Source of the DNA: G963663315 sp965204925
Lineage (GTDB): Bacteria > Pseudomonadota > Gammaproteobacteria > Arenicellales > Poriferihabitantaceae
Assembly (NCBI GenBank): GCA_965204925.1
Contig: OZ242021.1
Location: 1,736,001 to 1,800,000 of the forward strand
Length of the DNA: 64,000 nucleotides
Direction: 5' to 3'
The position numbers and the translations under genes were made by a program. The notes beneath the pieces were generated by a model. The model had not been told where the DNA came from and did not search any database. It saw only the letters and a list, made by a program, of their open reading frames with translations. Shown here one piece after another: positions 36,622 through 43,800 of the stretch (position 1 is the stretch's first letter; every line of letters starts with the position of its first letter).

Positions 36622-36724
36622 AGGTCATTCCCCCCATAAAAACATGCTTTCGTCTTCATCCACCGCCCCCTCATGCCAAGGCGACCGAGCGACGGCAGAT
36701 ACCCTGAACTCGTTTTTACCATGA

Positions 36725-36743
36725 GGGGGGGGGGGGGGGGGGG
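36725..36743. repeat. Homopolymer of 19 G
   Basis: An uninterrupted run of 19 G lies about 105 bp upstream of the RTX start codon (as poly-C on that gene's strand). Such tracts are prone to slippage; the exact length in the assembly may be uncertain. Confidence 0.9.
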
Positions 36744-36750
36744 ATCAACC

Positions 36751-36843
36751 CCCGGTGGCCAACCGCCGACCCGGCAGCCCGCCGGAGGGGCCACCCTGTC
36801 CGCAGATTCCCCACGCTGGCGTTGGCGCCAGGAAATCCCGCCG
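36751..36843 (-). repeat. Short dispersed segment also found inside the complete insertion sequence
   Basis: Read on the minus strand, this ~93-bp segment matches most of 43833-43925 on the plus strand. It starts CGGCGGGATTT, contains TGCGGACA and CCCCTCCGGCGG, and ends CGGCGGTTGGCCA. Both copies could encode a CGQG-PSGGLP-RRLA string. Relative to the neighbouring transposase start the two copies point in opposite directions, so simple internal deletion of the insertion sequence does not explain it. Confidence 0.6.
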
Positions 36844-36845
36844 AA

Positions 36846-37065
36846 GCCACGGGTCCTCGACCCGGTCGAAATTGTCACGCACCAGCCGAAGGAGGGCCGC
36901 GCGCTGAGGGTCTTGCGAAACAGGGTCTTGGGCATGGTATCCTCCGACTATGAAGAAACGGCCCTTATCCTGCCGCTTTTCCATAAAAAGTCTGCGAAAA
37001 GATTTTTTACCAGCCCCCTGAACCTCCCCGGATTTATTGATCCGGCAGGCTTGGCGGGGATTGCT
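36846..37065 (-). mobile_element. Insertion-sequence remnant (transposase 5' end and right terminal repeat)
   Basis: Bases 36900-37065 closely match 45248-45412, the right end of the complete element. They share the terminal repeat (AGCAATCCCCGCCAA on the minus strand, one change from the other copy's left repeat), the leader with TCGGAGGATACC, and the first codons MPKTLFRKTLSA. After about 35 codons the transposase sequence, already frameshifted (the LLRLVRDNFDRVEDP text is in another frame), gives way to unrelated DNA. It cannot be active by itself. It was inserted into the gene beginning at 37208. Confidence 0.8.
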
Positions 37066-37208
37066 GTATAAATATAGCAACCGTCTCTGGATGGACCGGA
37101 GTTGGGACGCAGATACCACGCGACACCAAGGCTTCTCCCTTGGCCAATGGCGCGTAAGAGTGCGTATTTCGCGAAGTCTCCGGTATCACCTGCATAACGG
37201 TCCTGCAT
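37066..37208 (-). pseudogene. 5' fragment of a conserved hypothetical gene, cut by the IS remnant
   Basis: From ATG 37208 the minus strand encodes MQDRYAGDTGDFAKYALLRAI, then GQGRSLGVAWYLRPN and DGCYIY before running into the terminal repeat of the insertion-sequence remnant. The MQ-(K/R)Y-GD-GDF-KY-LLR beginning followed by LGV-WYL-P is a recognisable N-terminus of a widespread uncharacterised bacterial family of roughly 200 residues or more. Only about 47 residues remain, so this is a truncated gene. It lies just downstream of a broken HigB gene, suggesting an older accessory cassette here. Confidence 0.65.
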
Positions 37209-37220
37209 TCGACACCTCAA

Positions 37221-37458
37221 TCACTGATTGCATTTATGCTGGTTGAACCCACATCTCTCGTCGCTACTGTGCTGTCCAGCACGGTCGCCCCGCAATGTTT
37301 CCAAACGGTTGCCCGGCAGCGTCCCAAGTCAAGGAGTTTCTCCGCACTGTCCAGCAGAGCCGTCGGCGTTCCGCCTGATCGACAAAGCCTTGAAACGCTG
37401 CGATGCGTTGCCCCTCGAAAAGGCGCCGAGTAGTCCGATCCTTGAAGCCTTTTATCAT
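37221..37458 (-). pseudogene. Frameshifted HigB/RelE-type toxin gene
   Basis: ATG 37458 opens with MIKGFKDRTTRRLFEGQRIA, the usual start of HigB-family (plasmid maintenance killer) toxins. The continuation changes frame: LLDSAEKLLDLG is in a second frame and LPGNRLETLRGDRAGQHS in a third, and together these reproduce the family order (KL..LD.A..L.DL..PPGNRLE.L.GDR.GQ.S). The final IND-WRICF segment is missing. At least two indels are needed, so it is inactive unless the sequence has errors. No higA antitoxin follows. Confidence 0.75.
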
Positions 37459-37546
37459 GCATTCCGACCGTAACTGCGATTGTGTATTGTTTCCATAACC
37501 AGCCGGAGAAGCCCTTCCTTGGACCGCCATCTTGTGATGACAGCGT

Positions 37547-37578
37547 CTGGAAGCCCTCGCCTACGGCGGGTCTTCCAG
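37547..37578. repeat. Imperfect stem-loop
   Basis: CTGGAAG (37547-37553) pairs with CTTCCAG (37572-37578), and the inner bases CCTCGCC and GGCGGG extend the stem with small mismatches. It sits in the ~210-bp gap between the broken toxin gene and parD; it could be a terminator or repeat-element relic. Confidence 0.4.
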
Positions 37579-37670
37579 GGGAATGAATGCGGAAACCTGT
37601 TAGTCAGAAAATAGCGAAATCGTGCTATTATGCGTCAATAGTATGATCTTTAACCCTTGGAGGCGGTTTG

Positions 37671-37928
37671 ATGGGTACGACACGGAAGACAATCACGCGC
37701 ACAGAGCAACAAGATAGCTGGGTTAAGGCACAAATTGCCGCAGGCCGGTTCACGAACGATAGCGAGTATTTCCGCGATTTGATCCGACGCGATCAAGCCG
37801 GACAAGCTGATATTGGGGCAATCCGCGCCGCTTTGATCGAAGGGGAACAACGCGGAGAACCGCAGCCGTTCGATAGCAGCCAATTTAAGCAAGAAATGGC
37901 TGCGAAACAGGGTCCCGGGCATGGTTAA
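37671..37928 (+). CDS. ParD-family (CopG-type) antitoxin, orphan
   Basis: This 85-residue ribbon-helix-helix protein starts MGTTRKTITRTEQQDSWVKAQIAAGRFTNDSEYFRDLIRRDQ, the standard ParD N-terminal DNA-binding part, and then has the ALIEGEQRGEP toxin-binding region. GGAGG sits 8 bp before ATG 37671. No parE toxin gene follows; the next 230 bp code for nothing recognisable. The last codons (AAKQGPGHG) lie in DNA that closely resembles the transposase-start region of the insertion sequence (GCGAAACAGGGTC, GGGCATGGT), so the native 3' end and parE may have been replaced. Confidence 0.82.
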   Translation: MGTTRKTITRTEQQDSWVKAQIAAGRFTNDSEYFRDLIRRDQAGQADIGAIRAALIEGEQRGEPQPFDSSQFKQEMAAKQGPGHG

Positions 37929-38163
37929 TCCTCAATATCCTCCGCCAGCCCACACTTTACATCAACAGCCGCCTCCCGTATTTTCTGCCAAAGGCTTTCA
38001 GGTCGCATTACCGCTTCCACCGATTTTTCAGATGTGTGTCAATTATGATAATAATACCCTGATCAACAACAGGCGCGAGTTCAATCGCGACAGGAAAACG
38101 GAAATTCAAAAGGCGCTTATCGCTGTTTCAATATAACTTGACGGGGAACCAGCCTTTGCCGAA

Positions 38164-38667
38164 TCAGGAATATGAATTCCCGCGGTTCAACAGCGGTTCC
38201 AGTTCAGTCAGCGCTTTTTTATAGATCTGTCTTTTGAATTCCACGATCCGGTTCAGCGGTTGCCAGTAATCCACCCATATCCAGCAATCGAATTCCGGAT
38301 TTTCAGAGATATCCAGCCGCACCCGGGATTCCCCGGCAATCAACTGAAACAGGAACCACTTTTGCTTCTGTCCCCGGAACGGCCTGTGCTGCAAATAACG
38401 CCGGAGTCGAATTTCATGCGGCACGTCATAGCGCAACCAGCTTCCGGTCCTGCCCAGCAACTTCACATCCTTGCGGGCAAGACCGAGTTCTTCGTAGAGT
38501 TCCCGAAATGCGGCTTCGTGCGGTGACTCATCGGGTTCAACTCCTCCCTGTGGAAATTGCCAGCCATCGTGGCGGGAGCGCCTCGCCCACAAGACTTGCC
38601 GGGCGTGATTACAAACGATAATACCTACGTTCTTCCTGTATCCATCCTTGTCGACCCAGTCGGCCAT
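38164..38667 (-). CDS. rppH: RNA pyrophosphohydrolase
   Basis: This 167-residue Nudix enzyme removes pyrophosphate from mRNA 5' ends to trigger RNase E decay. The start DKDGYRKNVGIIVCN is typical, and the Nudix box is GGVEPDESPHEAAFRELYEELGL. WQFPQGG precedes it and the RYLQHRPFRGQKQKWFLFQL segment follows, as in E. coli RppH. It sits alone among accessory remnants; no ptsP or lgt neighbour is present. Confidence 0.96.
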   Translation of the reverse strand: MADWVDKDGYRKNVGIIVCNHARQVLWARRSRHDGWQFPQGGVEPDESPHEAAFRELYEELGLARKDVKLLGRTGSWLRYDVPHEIRLRRYLQHRPFRGQKQKWFLFQLIAGESRVRLDISENPEFDCWIWVDYWQPLNRIVEFKRQIYKKALTELEPLLNRGNSYS

Positions 38668-38914
38668 TTACAAACCGCGACAGCCAAAGCGACCAGACGA
38701 CAGCGATGTTACTACATATTGCACCGGCTCCAGCATTGTTGCCAGTGAGTCGACAGTATCGGCAATCATGAACCTCTCGGATAAGTTCCAACCAGACGAC
38801 AGACTATACCACAGACGGGCGCCGGCGCAATAACCGGATGGGACGAGCGCAACGAACAAACGGATTGTGACAAATCCACACCAAATCCGCTATCATATGA
38901 CCAGTTTTGTGGTC

Positions 38915-39451
38915 ATGCAGAGGCTATCGTGCATACAGTCAATCCCCTTATCTGCCGGAGGTCGCTCACTGAAACTGGATCTGCAGTGTATGACTGATGC
39001 GGAGGGGCTGCCGGGTTCAGACGCTTTTACGGTTTGGGCCGATACTACTCTGAAGGCGGTTTCTTCCCCCAGGCGCTCACTCTCTATCCGCATCGTGGAT
39101 GAAAACGGCATGCGGCGGCTGGGTCGTGACTTCACGGGCAAGGAGCGGGCAACCAATGTCCTTTCATTTCCTTTTGACCCTGTTCCCGGGGTAGAGATGG
39201 ACTGGCTTGGTGATATAGTGATTTGCGCGCCGGTCGTTGCAGATGAAGCTGGTGAACAAGGCAAACCCATATGCGCCCACTGGGCGCATATGGTGATTCA
39301 CGGCATTCTGCACCTGTGTGGATTCGATCACATCAATGAAGCCGAAGCCCTGGAGATGGAAACTCTTGAAACTCGTTTGCTGGACACTCTGGGTTATCCG
39401 GACCCCTACCGGGTATCGGATCAGGCGGGTTGTCCGCAAGGCGGCAAATGA
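38915..39451 (+). CDS. ybeY: Endoribonuclease YbeY
   Basis: This single-strand-specific RNase acts in 16S rRNA 3'-end maturation and 70S quality control. The zinc motif is HMVIHGILHLCGFDH (HGxLHLxGxDH), and FTGKERATNVLSFPF and LGDIVICAPVV are typical. The start is ambiguous. The conserved protein begins near LKLDLQCMTDAEGLP, and a strong GGAGG (38957-38961) stands 7 bp before a CTG at 38969, while ATG 38915, 38897 and GTG 38867 lack a good ribosome site. The stop overlaps the lnt start as ATGA. corC, usually between ybeY and lnt, is absent, and phoH is not upstream. Confidence 0.93.
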   Translation: MQRLSCIQSIPLSAGGRSLKLDLQCMTDAEGLPGSDAFTVWADTTLKAVSSPRRSLSIRIVDENGMRRLGRDFTGKERATNVLSFPFDPVPGVEMDWLGDIVICAPVVADEAGEQGKPICAHWAHMVIHGILHLCGFDHINEAEALEMETLETRLLDTLGYPDPYRVSDQAGCPQGGK

Positions 39452-40917
39452 ATTATTTCCTGGCGTTCTTCTCGGGCATCGTGTCTGTGGGCGCTTTTGC
39501 GCCATTCAACTGGTGGTGGCTTTACTTTCCTGCTGTCGGAGTCCTGATGTTCCTGTGGGGATCGGCAGGTCGAGGGAAAGCTTTTTGGTTGGGATTTTGT
39601 TTTGGTCTTGGGCAGTTCGGGGTGGGGGTGTCGTGGGTGTATATCAGCATCCAGACCTTCGGCGGGATGCCCCCGCTACTGGCGACTGTCTGTGTGTCCG
39701 TCCTGGTCTGCTTCCTTGCGTTGTATCCTGCCCTCACAGGCTGGCTACAGGGCTGGGTTGGCATGGTTGGCCCGGCGATCAAATCAGGTCTGATCCTGCC
39801 GGCAATCTGGGTAACGCTGGAATGGACCAGGGGTTGGGCGCTTACCGGCATGCCCTGGCTCAGTACCGGATACGCATTTCTTGACACCCCATTGATCGGG
39901 CTTGCGCCAGTGGGAGGGGTTTATCTGGTCGGGTTGTTCGCGCTCGCAAGCACGGGAATTCTGGTGGCGCTGATCAGAAAAAGAAGCGCCAGGGTTTTCT
40001 GGGTAGCGGTAATCCCTGCGGCAGGTTGGGGAGCGGGCTGGATTCTGGATGGACATGAGTGGACGGCTCCCGAGGGTGACCGGATTACCGTAGCCGTTAT
40101 TCAGAACAATGTTCCCCTGCTGGAAAAATGGGAAAATGAAAGTCGTGAAGCCATCATAGACGAATACCTTGCCCGAAGCGCCGGGCATCATGACAAGGAC
40201 CTCGTGGTCTGGCCGGAAGGCGCCATCCCGGATTACTTGCAGAATCTCCCGTTGGAATTCTGGACGGCGCTGGCCGGGCATCCGGCCGATATCGCCTTTG
40301 GCGCTCTTGACCGACCGACCCCGGGGCAGAACTACTATAACAGCCTCGTGGCGGTCTCCGATGACATCCGTATCTACAACAAGCAGCGCCTCGTGCCATT
40401 CGGAGAATTTTTTCCGATGCAGGGACTACTGCATCCCATCTTGCGCCATCTCACTATTCCGATGGCAGATTTTTCTTCCTGGGAATCGCCGCAGAAACCG
40501 CTGCCCCTCGCCGGAAATCTGGCCGCGGCATCGATCTGTTATGAGGATGCCTTCCCGAATGAATGGCGCAATCAGGTTGCGGATTCCGGGTTTCTCGTCA
40601 ATGTCAGTGAAGACATGTGGTTCGGGGATTCCCTGGCGCCTCACCAGAGGCTCCAGATGGCGCGTTTCCGGGCTCGGGAGGCCGGACGGCCCATGATCCG
40701 TTCTTCCAATAACGGCCTGTCTTCATTGATCGACTGGCGTGGCAGGATCACCGCCATTGCCCCCCAATTCGAAAAAGCCGTAGTCACTGGATCAATCCAG
40801 CCCAGAACCGGTACGACCCCATATATTCTTTACGGCGACCTTGCTGCGAAAGTAACCGCTATCCTGATGCTCGTGGCGGGCTTGTTGTGGGGGCGTCCCG
40901 GCAGAAATCGAAGGTAA
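39448..40917 (+). CDS. lnt: Apolipoprotein N-acyltransferase
   Basis: This 489-residue inner-membrane enzyme adds the third acyl chain to lipoproteins. Six or so N-terminal hydrophobic helices are followed by a nitrilase-fold periplasmic domain with the triad E in LVVWPEGAIPDYL, K in RIYNKQRLVPFGEFFP and C in ASICYEDAFPNEW, and a last hydrophobic helix at the C-terminus. NVSEDMWFGDSLAPHQRLQMARFRAREAGRPMIRSSNNG is diagnostic. ATG 39448 overlaps the ybeY stop. Together with lspA and lptE it shows an intact diderm lipoprotein pathway. Confidence 0.96.
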   Translation: MNYFLAFFSGIVSVGAFAPFNWWWLYFPAVGVLMFLWGSAGRGKAFWLGFCFGLGQFGVGVSWVYISIQTFGGMPPLLATVCVSVLVCFLALYPALTGWLQGWVGMVGPAIKSGLILPAIWVTLEWTRGWALTGMPWLSTGYAFLDTPLIGLAPVGGVYLVGLFALASTGILVALIRKRSARVFWVAVIPAAGWGAGWILDGHEWTAPEGDRITVAVIQNNVPLLEKWENESREAIIDEYLARSAGHHDKDLVVWPEGAIPDYLQNLPLEFWTALAGHPADIAFGALDRPTPGQNYYNSLVAVSDDIRIYNKQRLVPFGEFFPMQGLLHPILRHLTIPMADFSSWESPQKPLPLAGNLAAASICYEDAFPNEWRNQVADSGFLVNVSEDMWFGDSLAPHQRLQMARFRAREAGRPMIRSSNNGLSSLIDWRGRITAIAPQFEKAVVTGSIQPRTGTTPYILYGDLAAKVTAILMLVAGLLWGRPGRNRR

Positions 40918-41057
40918 ATTCCTGTTTCAACCCGCATGCGCCTCGACAATCTGTATGCGTGACACCTCTGCCGCATCCTCTGCAACCGCCCGATTATGCT
41001 CTCCCCCGCAGTTTCGACTTGATATTCGAGCGGTCAAGCGGCAGCTGACATACATTG

Positions 41058-41752
41058 TCAGATTACGCGAAGCGCATGGTGGAAAACTTCATTCGTGAAA
41101 TCGTCCCACTGCTCTCCGTCTTGTGCAATATCGTCCAGCATGTAGACCTTGACATTGCCCATTGCACAAAGTCGGGTTTGCATTTCCGGCGTGACAATGC
41201 CGGCAACAAGAAAGTTCACACATCCCGGCGGCGTCTCGGCGAAACTCCTGATCATGGCACCAAGGCGCTCAAGGGCGCCGGCAGGGTCACGCCCGCCTTT
41301 TATCTCAATGGTGGCAACAAGCCGATCTCCCCTCCGGAATTCAATGTCCGGTTCCGATCCATAACCCATGACCGTTTTCATGGGCAAAAAATAGTTTCCG
41401 ATTTCCGGCGCACGGGGATCAATAATGCTGCGTTTCTTCAACCAATAAACTATCCTGTCTTTACAGAGGCAGCTCGCTGGTGAACACGCTTCCTGGAGAG
41501 CAGGGCGAGTCCACGGTAATAAATCGAAGTCTTCGGATGTGCCAAAAGGATAGAAGGGTGTGCAAATACGAACTTCGCTTCGACATCCAGGGCTTGCGCA
41601 CGATTCCAGGCGGTGAGGCTTATCATGAGTCGATCAATAGGTTCGAATTCCAAGTGTCTGGTAAACAAATCAATGGTCCGCCACTGCTCTCTGTCTTCCT
41701 GCTTTGCGATGAGATCGGAAAACAGAAGAGAGCGCAATGTGTCATCAGTCAC
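41058..41752 (-). pseudogene. Frameshifted type II restriction endonuclease (PD-(D/E)XK type)
   Basis: The N-terminal fragment (41752-41450, MTDDTLRSLLFSDLIAKQ...) loses its frame near 41460-41490. The sequence continues through FTSELPL in a second frame and KDRIVYWLKKRSIIDPRAPEIGNY in a third, which then stays open to 41058. The second part contains PDIEFRRGDRLVATIEIKGG, a PD...EXK nuclease active site, then DPAGALERLGAM. Total coding length would be about 230 residues. Position immediately after a DNA methyltransferase indicates a type II system; similarity to XcyI-type enzymes is suspected but not established. At least two indels make it inactive as read. Confidence 0.65.
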
Positions 41753-41782
41753 GGGAACGAAGCCACCTGTATACGCATTTCC

Positions 41783-42930
41783 TCAATTCCCTTCGACCAT
41801 AACGAGCCATCTGCTGACTTGAATTACCCTTTCCCGATCCTGCAAAATACCCAGAACCTCCAAAATACCCAGAACCTCATGCAACGCGCCTTGGGATGCG
41901 TGTATTTCGACCGCCCGGGACAATATCTCCGGGCACTGGGCATACTTTTCTTCCAGCCATTTCGTTTTTGTCCTGTTCTCGACAGTTGCCGAAAGCATGC
42001 TTTGGCGCAATGCCGAAAAGCCTTCCTGGTCAAATCTCATCCACGCGAGCTCAAGCGCATAGGTTCTGGTGTAGTCATAACGATTGGCGTAGGGGGGCGA
42101 TGTAATCACCATATCGAATGATGCCGACGGAAAGCGCCCCAGTATTTCCAGACAGGAACCGATCTTCAAATCGGGACGTCCGTTCCCGTATTCAGCCTTG
42201 AGCAGACCTGTGTCTCCAGCAATTTGAGCGATCCGGAGCGCCAATGCGTCACTGAATGGGGCACATATCCCTTGTATATACCGGACTTGAGCGGGCGTCC
42301 CGATCGGATATCCCAGCGCAGGTACTGACCGTCTTTTCGCGTGTAGCTTACATCCTCAAGAACCGAGATACAGGCCAGATTGAGCAGCGTCTTATGTCCT
42401 TCATCTTCAATCCCGGATAGAAATGCGCGCGCGATGGCAATTTCCTCCTCTACTTCTGCCGAGAACGCGCAGGCAGTGATCGGGACATGCGGGAACTCGA
42501 AACCGTTGCCATCGCAGTTTCGCTCCTTGACGCAATTCACCATCTTGCGCCCAACTTTGGAAAATCTGCCAGCACACAGGCCATTGGACGCTTCCGCAAT
42601 TGCATCCCCAGCCAGGACACCGACAGGCATTATCTCAATACCTGTCCCGAATTTGCCACGACCGGACGCGACCAATGGTACAGTGCCAATCCCTGCAAAT
42701 GGGTCTAGCACATCATGTGCATTGTAACTATCAAGAAAGTCGGTGACTAATTGCCTGGAGAACCCCTCCTTATATTTTAGCCACCGAAACCCCGGAACGT
42801 TTCGGTTCCCCTGATAAGATACCAATTTCCGGTTAAGGCGCTCATTAACAGAAAGATGATCAGAAAATCGGGCGGACAGCCGCCTGCGCTCTGTTGTCGA
42901 CCCACCATTTGGCGAAGCAACCGGAGTCAT
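41783..42930 (-). pseudogene. Frameshifted DNA methyltransferase (N4-cytosine/N6-adenine type)
   Basis: The upstream part (42930-42166) carries AdoMet motif I as HDVLDPFAGIGTVPLVASGRGKFGTGIE. A single-base frame change near 42265 moves the sequence to a second frame (PFSDALALRIAQIAGD...) that contains catalytic motif IV as MVITSPPYANRYDYTRTYALELAWM. The motif I to IV order and TSPPY tetrapeptide fit the amino-methyltransferase class. Joined length would be about 380 residues. Near its end two perfect 18-bp copies encode a repeated VLGILE unit. It is upstream of and co-oriented with the restriction-enzyme pseudogene. Confidence 0.75.
41843..41878 (-). repeat. Perfect 18-bp tandem duplication in the methyltransferase gene
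   Basis: CAAAATACCCAGAACCTC occurs twice in direct succession (41843-41860 and 41861-41878). It is in frame and adds six residues. Confidence 0.95.
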
Positions 42931-43031
42931 GGCGTGACCCCGCCACAGGTAACAGGTTTATCGATCAATCTACCGAACTTCCTCGTCAGAATAATCTTCG
43001 TTGATCCGTTTAATCTCATAAACAACCGATC

Positions 43032-43406
43032 TTAACGTACTCCAGGGCTATTTCGTGGCTCATTCCAACTGTTTGGGTCGCAGTCCTCTATGTTCACGCC
43101 CACAGAGCTATCTCCATACCACCGAACCACCGGAGACCTGATACCCGAATCAAGACTTCCGCGCCGTTCGGCAGCCTTCAGTACATCCCACAACGCGATT
43201 TCGTGCTTGCGGAGAAACGCCAGTCTCGTTTCATATTCCACTCCGACAGACTCGTCATAGATGCAGGACAGTATTTGCCAGAAATGATTCCGGGGATTTG
43301 CGTAATATTTACGCTCTTTCAATGAAACGTTACCCGGCAGGGAACCCAGGATCAGGATACGGGAACAGTCATTGACAACAGGCCCGAGTCCTTCTTTCAT
43401 GAGCAT
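43032..43406 (-). CDS. Uracil/hypoxanthine-DNA glycosylase (UDG family 6-like), C-terminally short
   Basis: This 124-residue protein carries the N-terminal half of the MUG-like/DNA-deoxyinosine glycosylase family: RILILGSLPGNVSLKERKYYANPRNHFWQILS, then FLRKHEIALWDVLKAAERRGSLDSGIR. Family members remove deaminated bases from DNA. Normal proteins are around 160-170 residues and continue with a segment ending in an N-G-containing motif. Here the text after SGIR (SPVVRWYGDSSVG...) does not resemble it, so the end has been lost or replaced. It lies 100 bp upstream of the methyltransferase gene on the same strand, perhaps once co-operating with it. Activity is doubtful. Confidence 0.65.
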   Translation of the reverse strand: MLMKEGLGPVVNDCSRILILGSLPGNVSLKERKYYANPRNHFWQILSCIYDESVGVEYETRLAFLRKHEIALWDVLKAAERRGSLDSGIRSPVVRWYGDSSVGVNIEDCDPNSWNEPRNSPGVR

Positions 43407-43462
43407 CTTTTTTCGGGTTGTGTACTGGGTAGCCTCATTATAATCAAAGAGGTATTAAAAAA

Positions 43463-43538
43463 TGGTGCCGGAAAGAGGAGTCGAACCTCCGACCTACTGA
43501 TTACGAATCAGTTGCTCTGCCAACTGAGCTATTCCGGC
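43463..43538 (-). tRNA. tRNA-Thr (anticodon CGT)
   Basis: The minus strand folds as a full cloverleaf. The acceptor GCCGGAA pairs with TTCCGGC, followed by discriminator A and an encoded CCA. The D arm is AGCTCAGTTGGCAGAGCA. The anticodon stem CTGAT/ATCAG encloses the loop TTCGTAA with anticodon CGT, and the T arm contains GGTTCGACTCC. Read as threonine (ACG codons). The nearby insertion sequence lies 260 bp away and does not interrupt it. Confidence 0.97.
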
Positions 43539-43789
43539 ACAAGCGGAAAAACGAAATCTCTCGGCCAGCACGACCTGCGGAATCCACTTTCAGCCGCGTC
43601 ATGCGTCGCTTTGGTTTTTCAGCGACCCTGAATCAAGGACTCTCCGGATGCCGTCTGAAAAAGTTCGCGCCCTCGTTCAGGGCGGAAGCGTGAATGCCGG
43701 TGGATGATCCCGGGACATCGGGCCCACACAAAGGATCAATTCTCTAAAGGTCAATGCTATACTTTCAACCCTGTGATTGCAACAAGTTG

Positions 43790-43800
43790 GCTATCTCCAC
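43790..43800. repeat. Left target-site duplication of the insertion sequence
   Basis: GCTATCTCCAC directly precedes the left terminal repeat and recurs identically at 45413-45423 directly after the right one. One of the end bases could be coincidental, so the true duplication is about 9-11 bp. Confidence 0.85.

Noticed and set aside
34987..36639. Long plus-strand open frames opposite the RTX gene, with proline/valine-rich repeats
   Set aside because: They are antisense reflections of the 54-bp repeat array; a period divisible by three keeps all frames open. No ribosome site or recognisable domain.
37921..38136. 71-codon frame after parD as a ParE toxin
   Set aside because: It has no ParE-like residues and no ribosome site; looks like random open frame.
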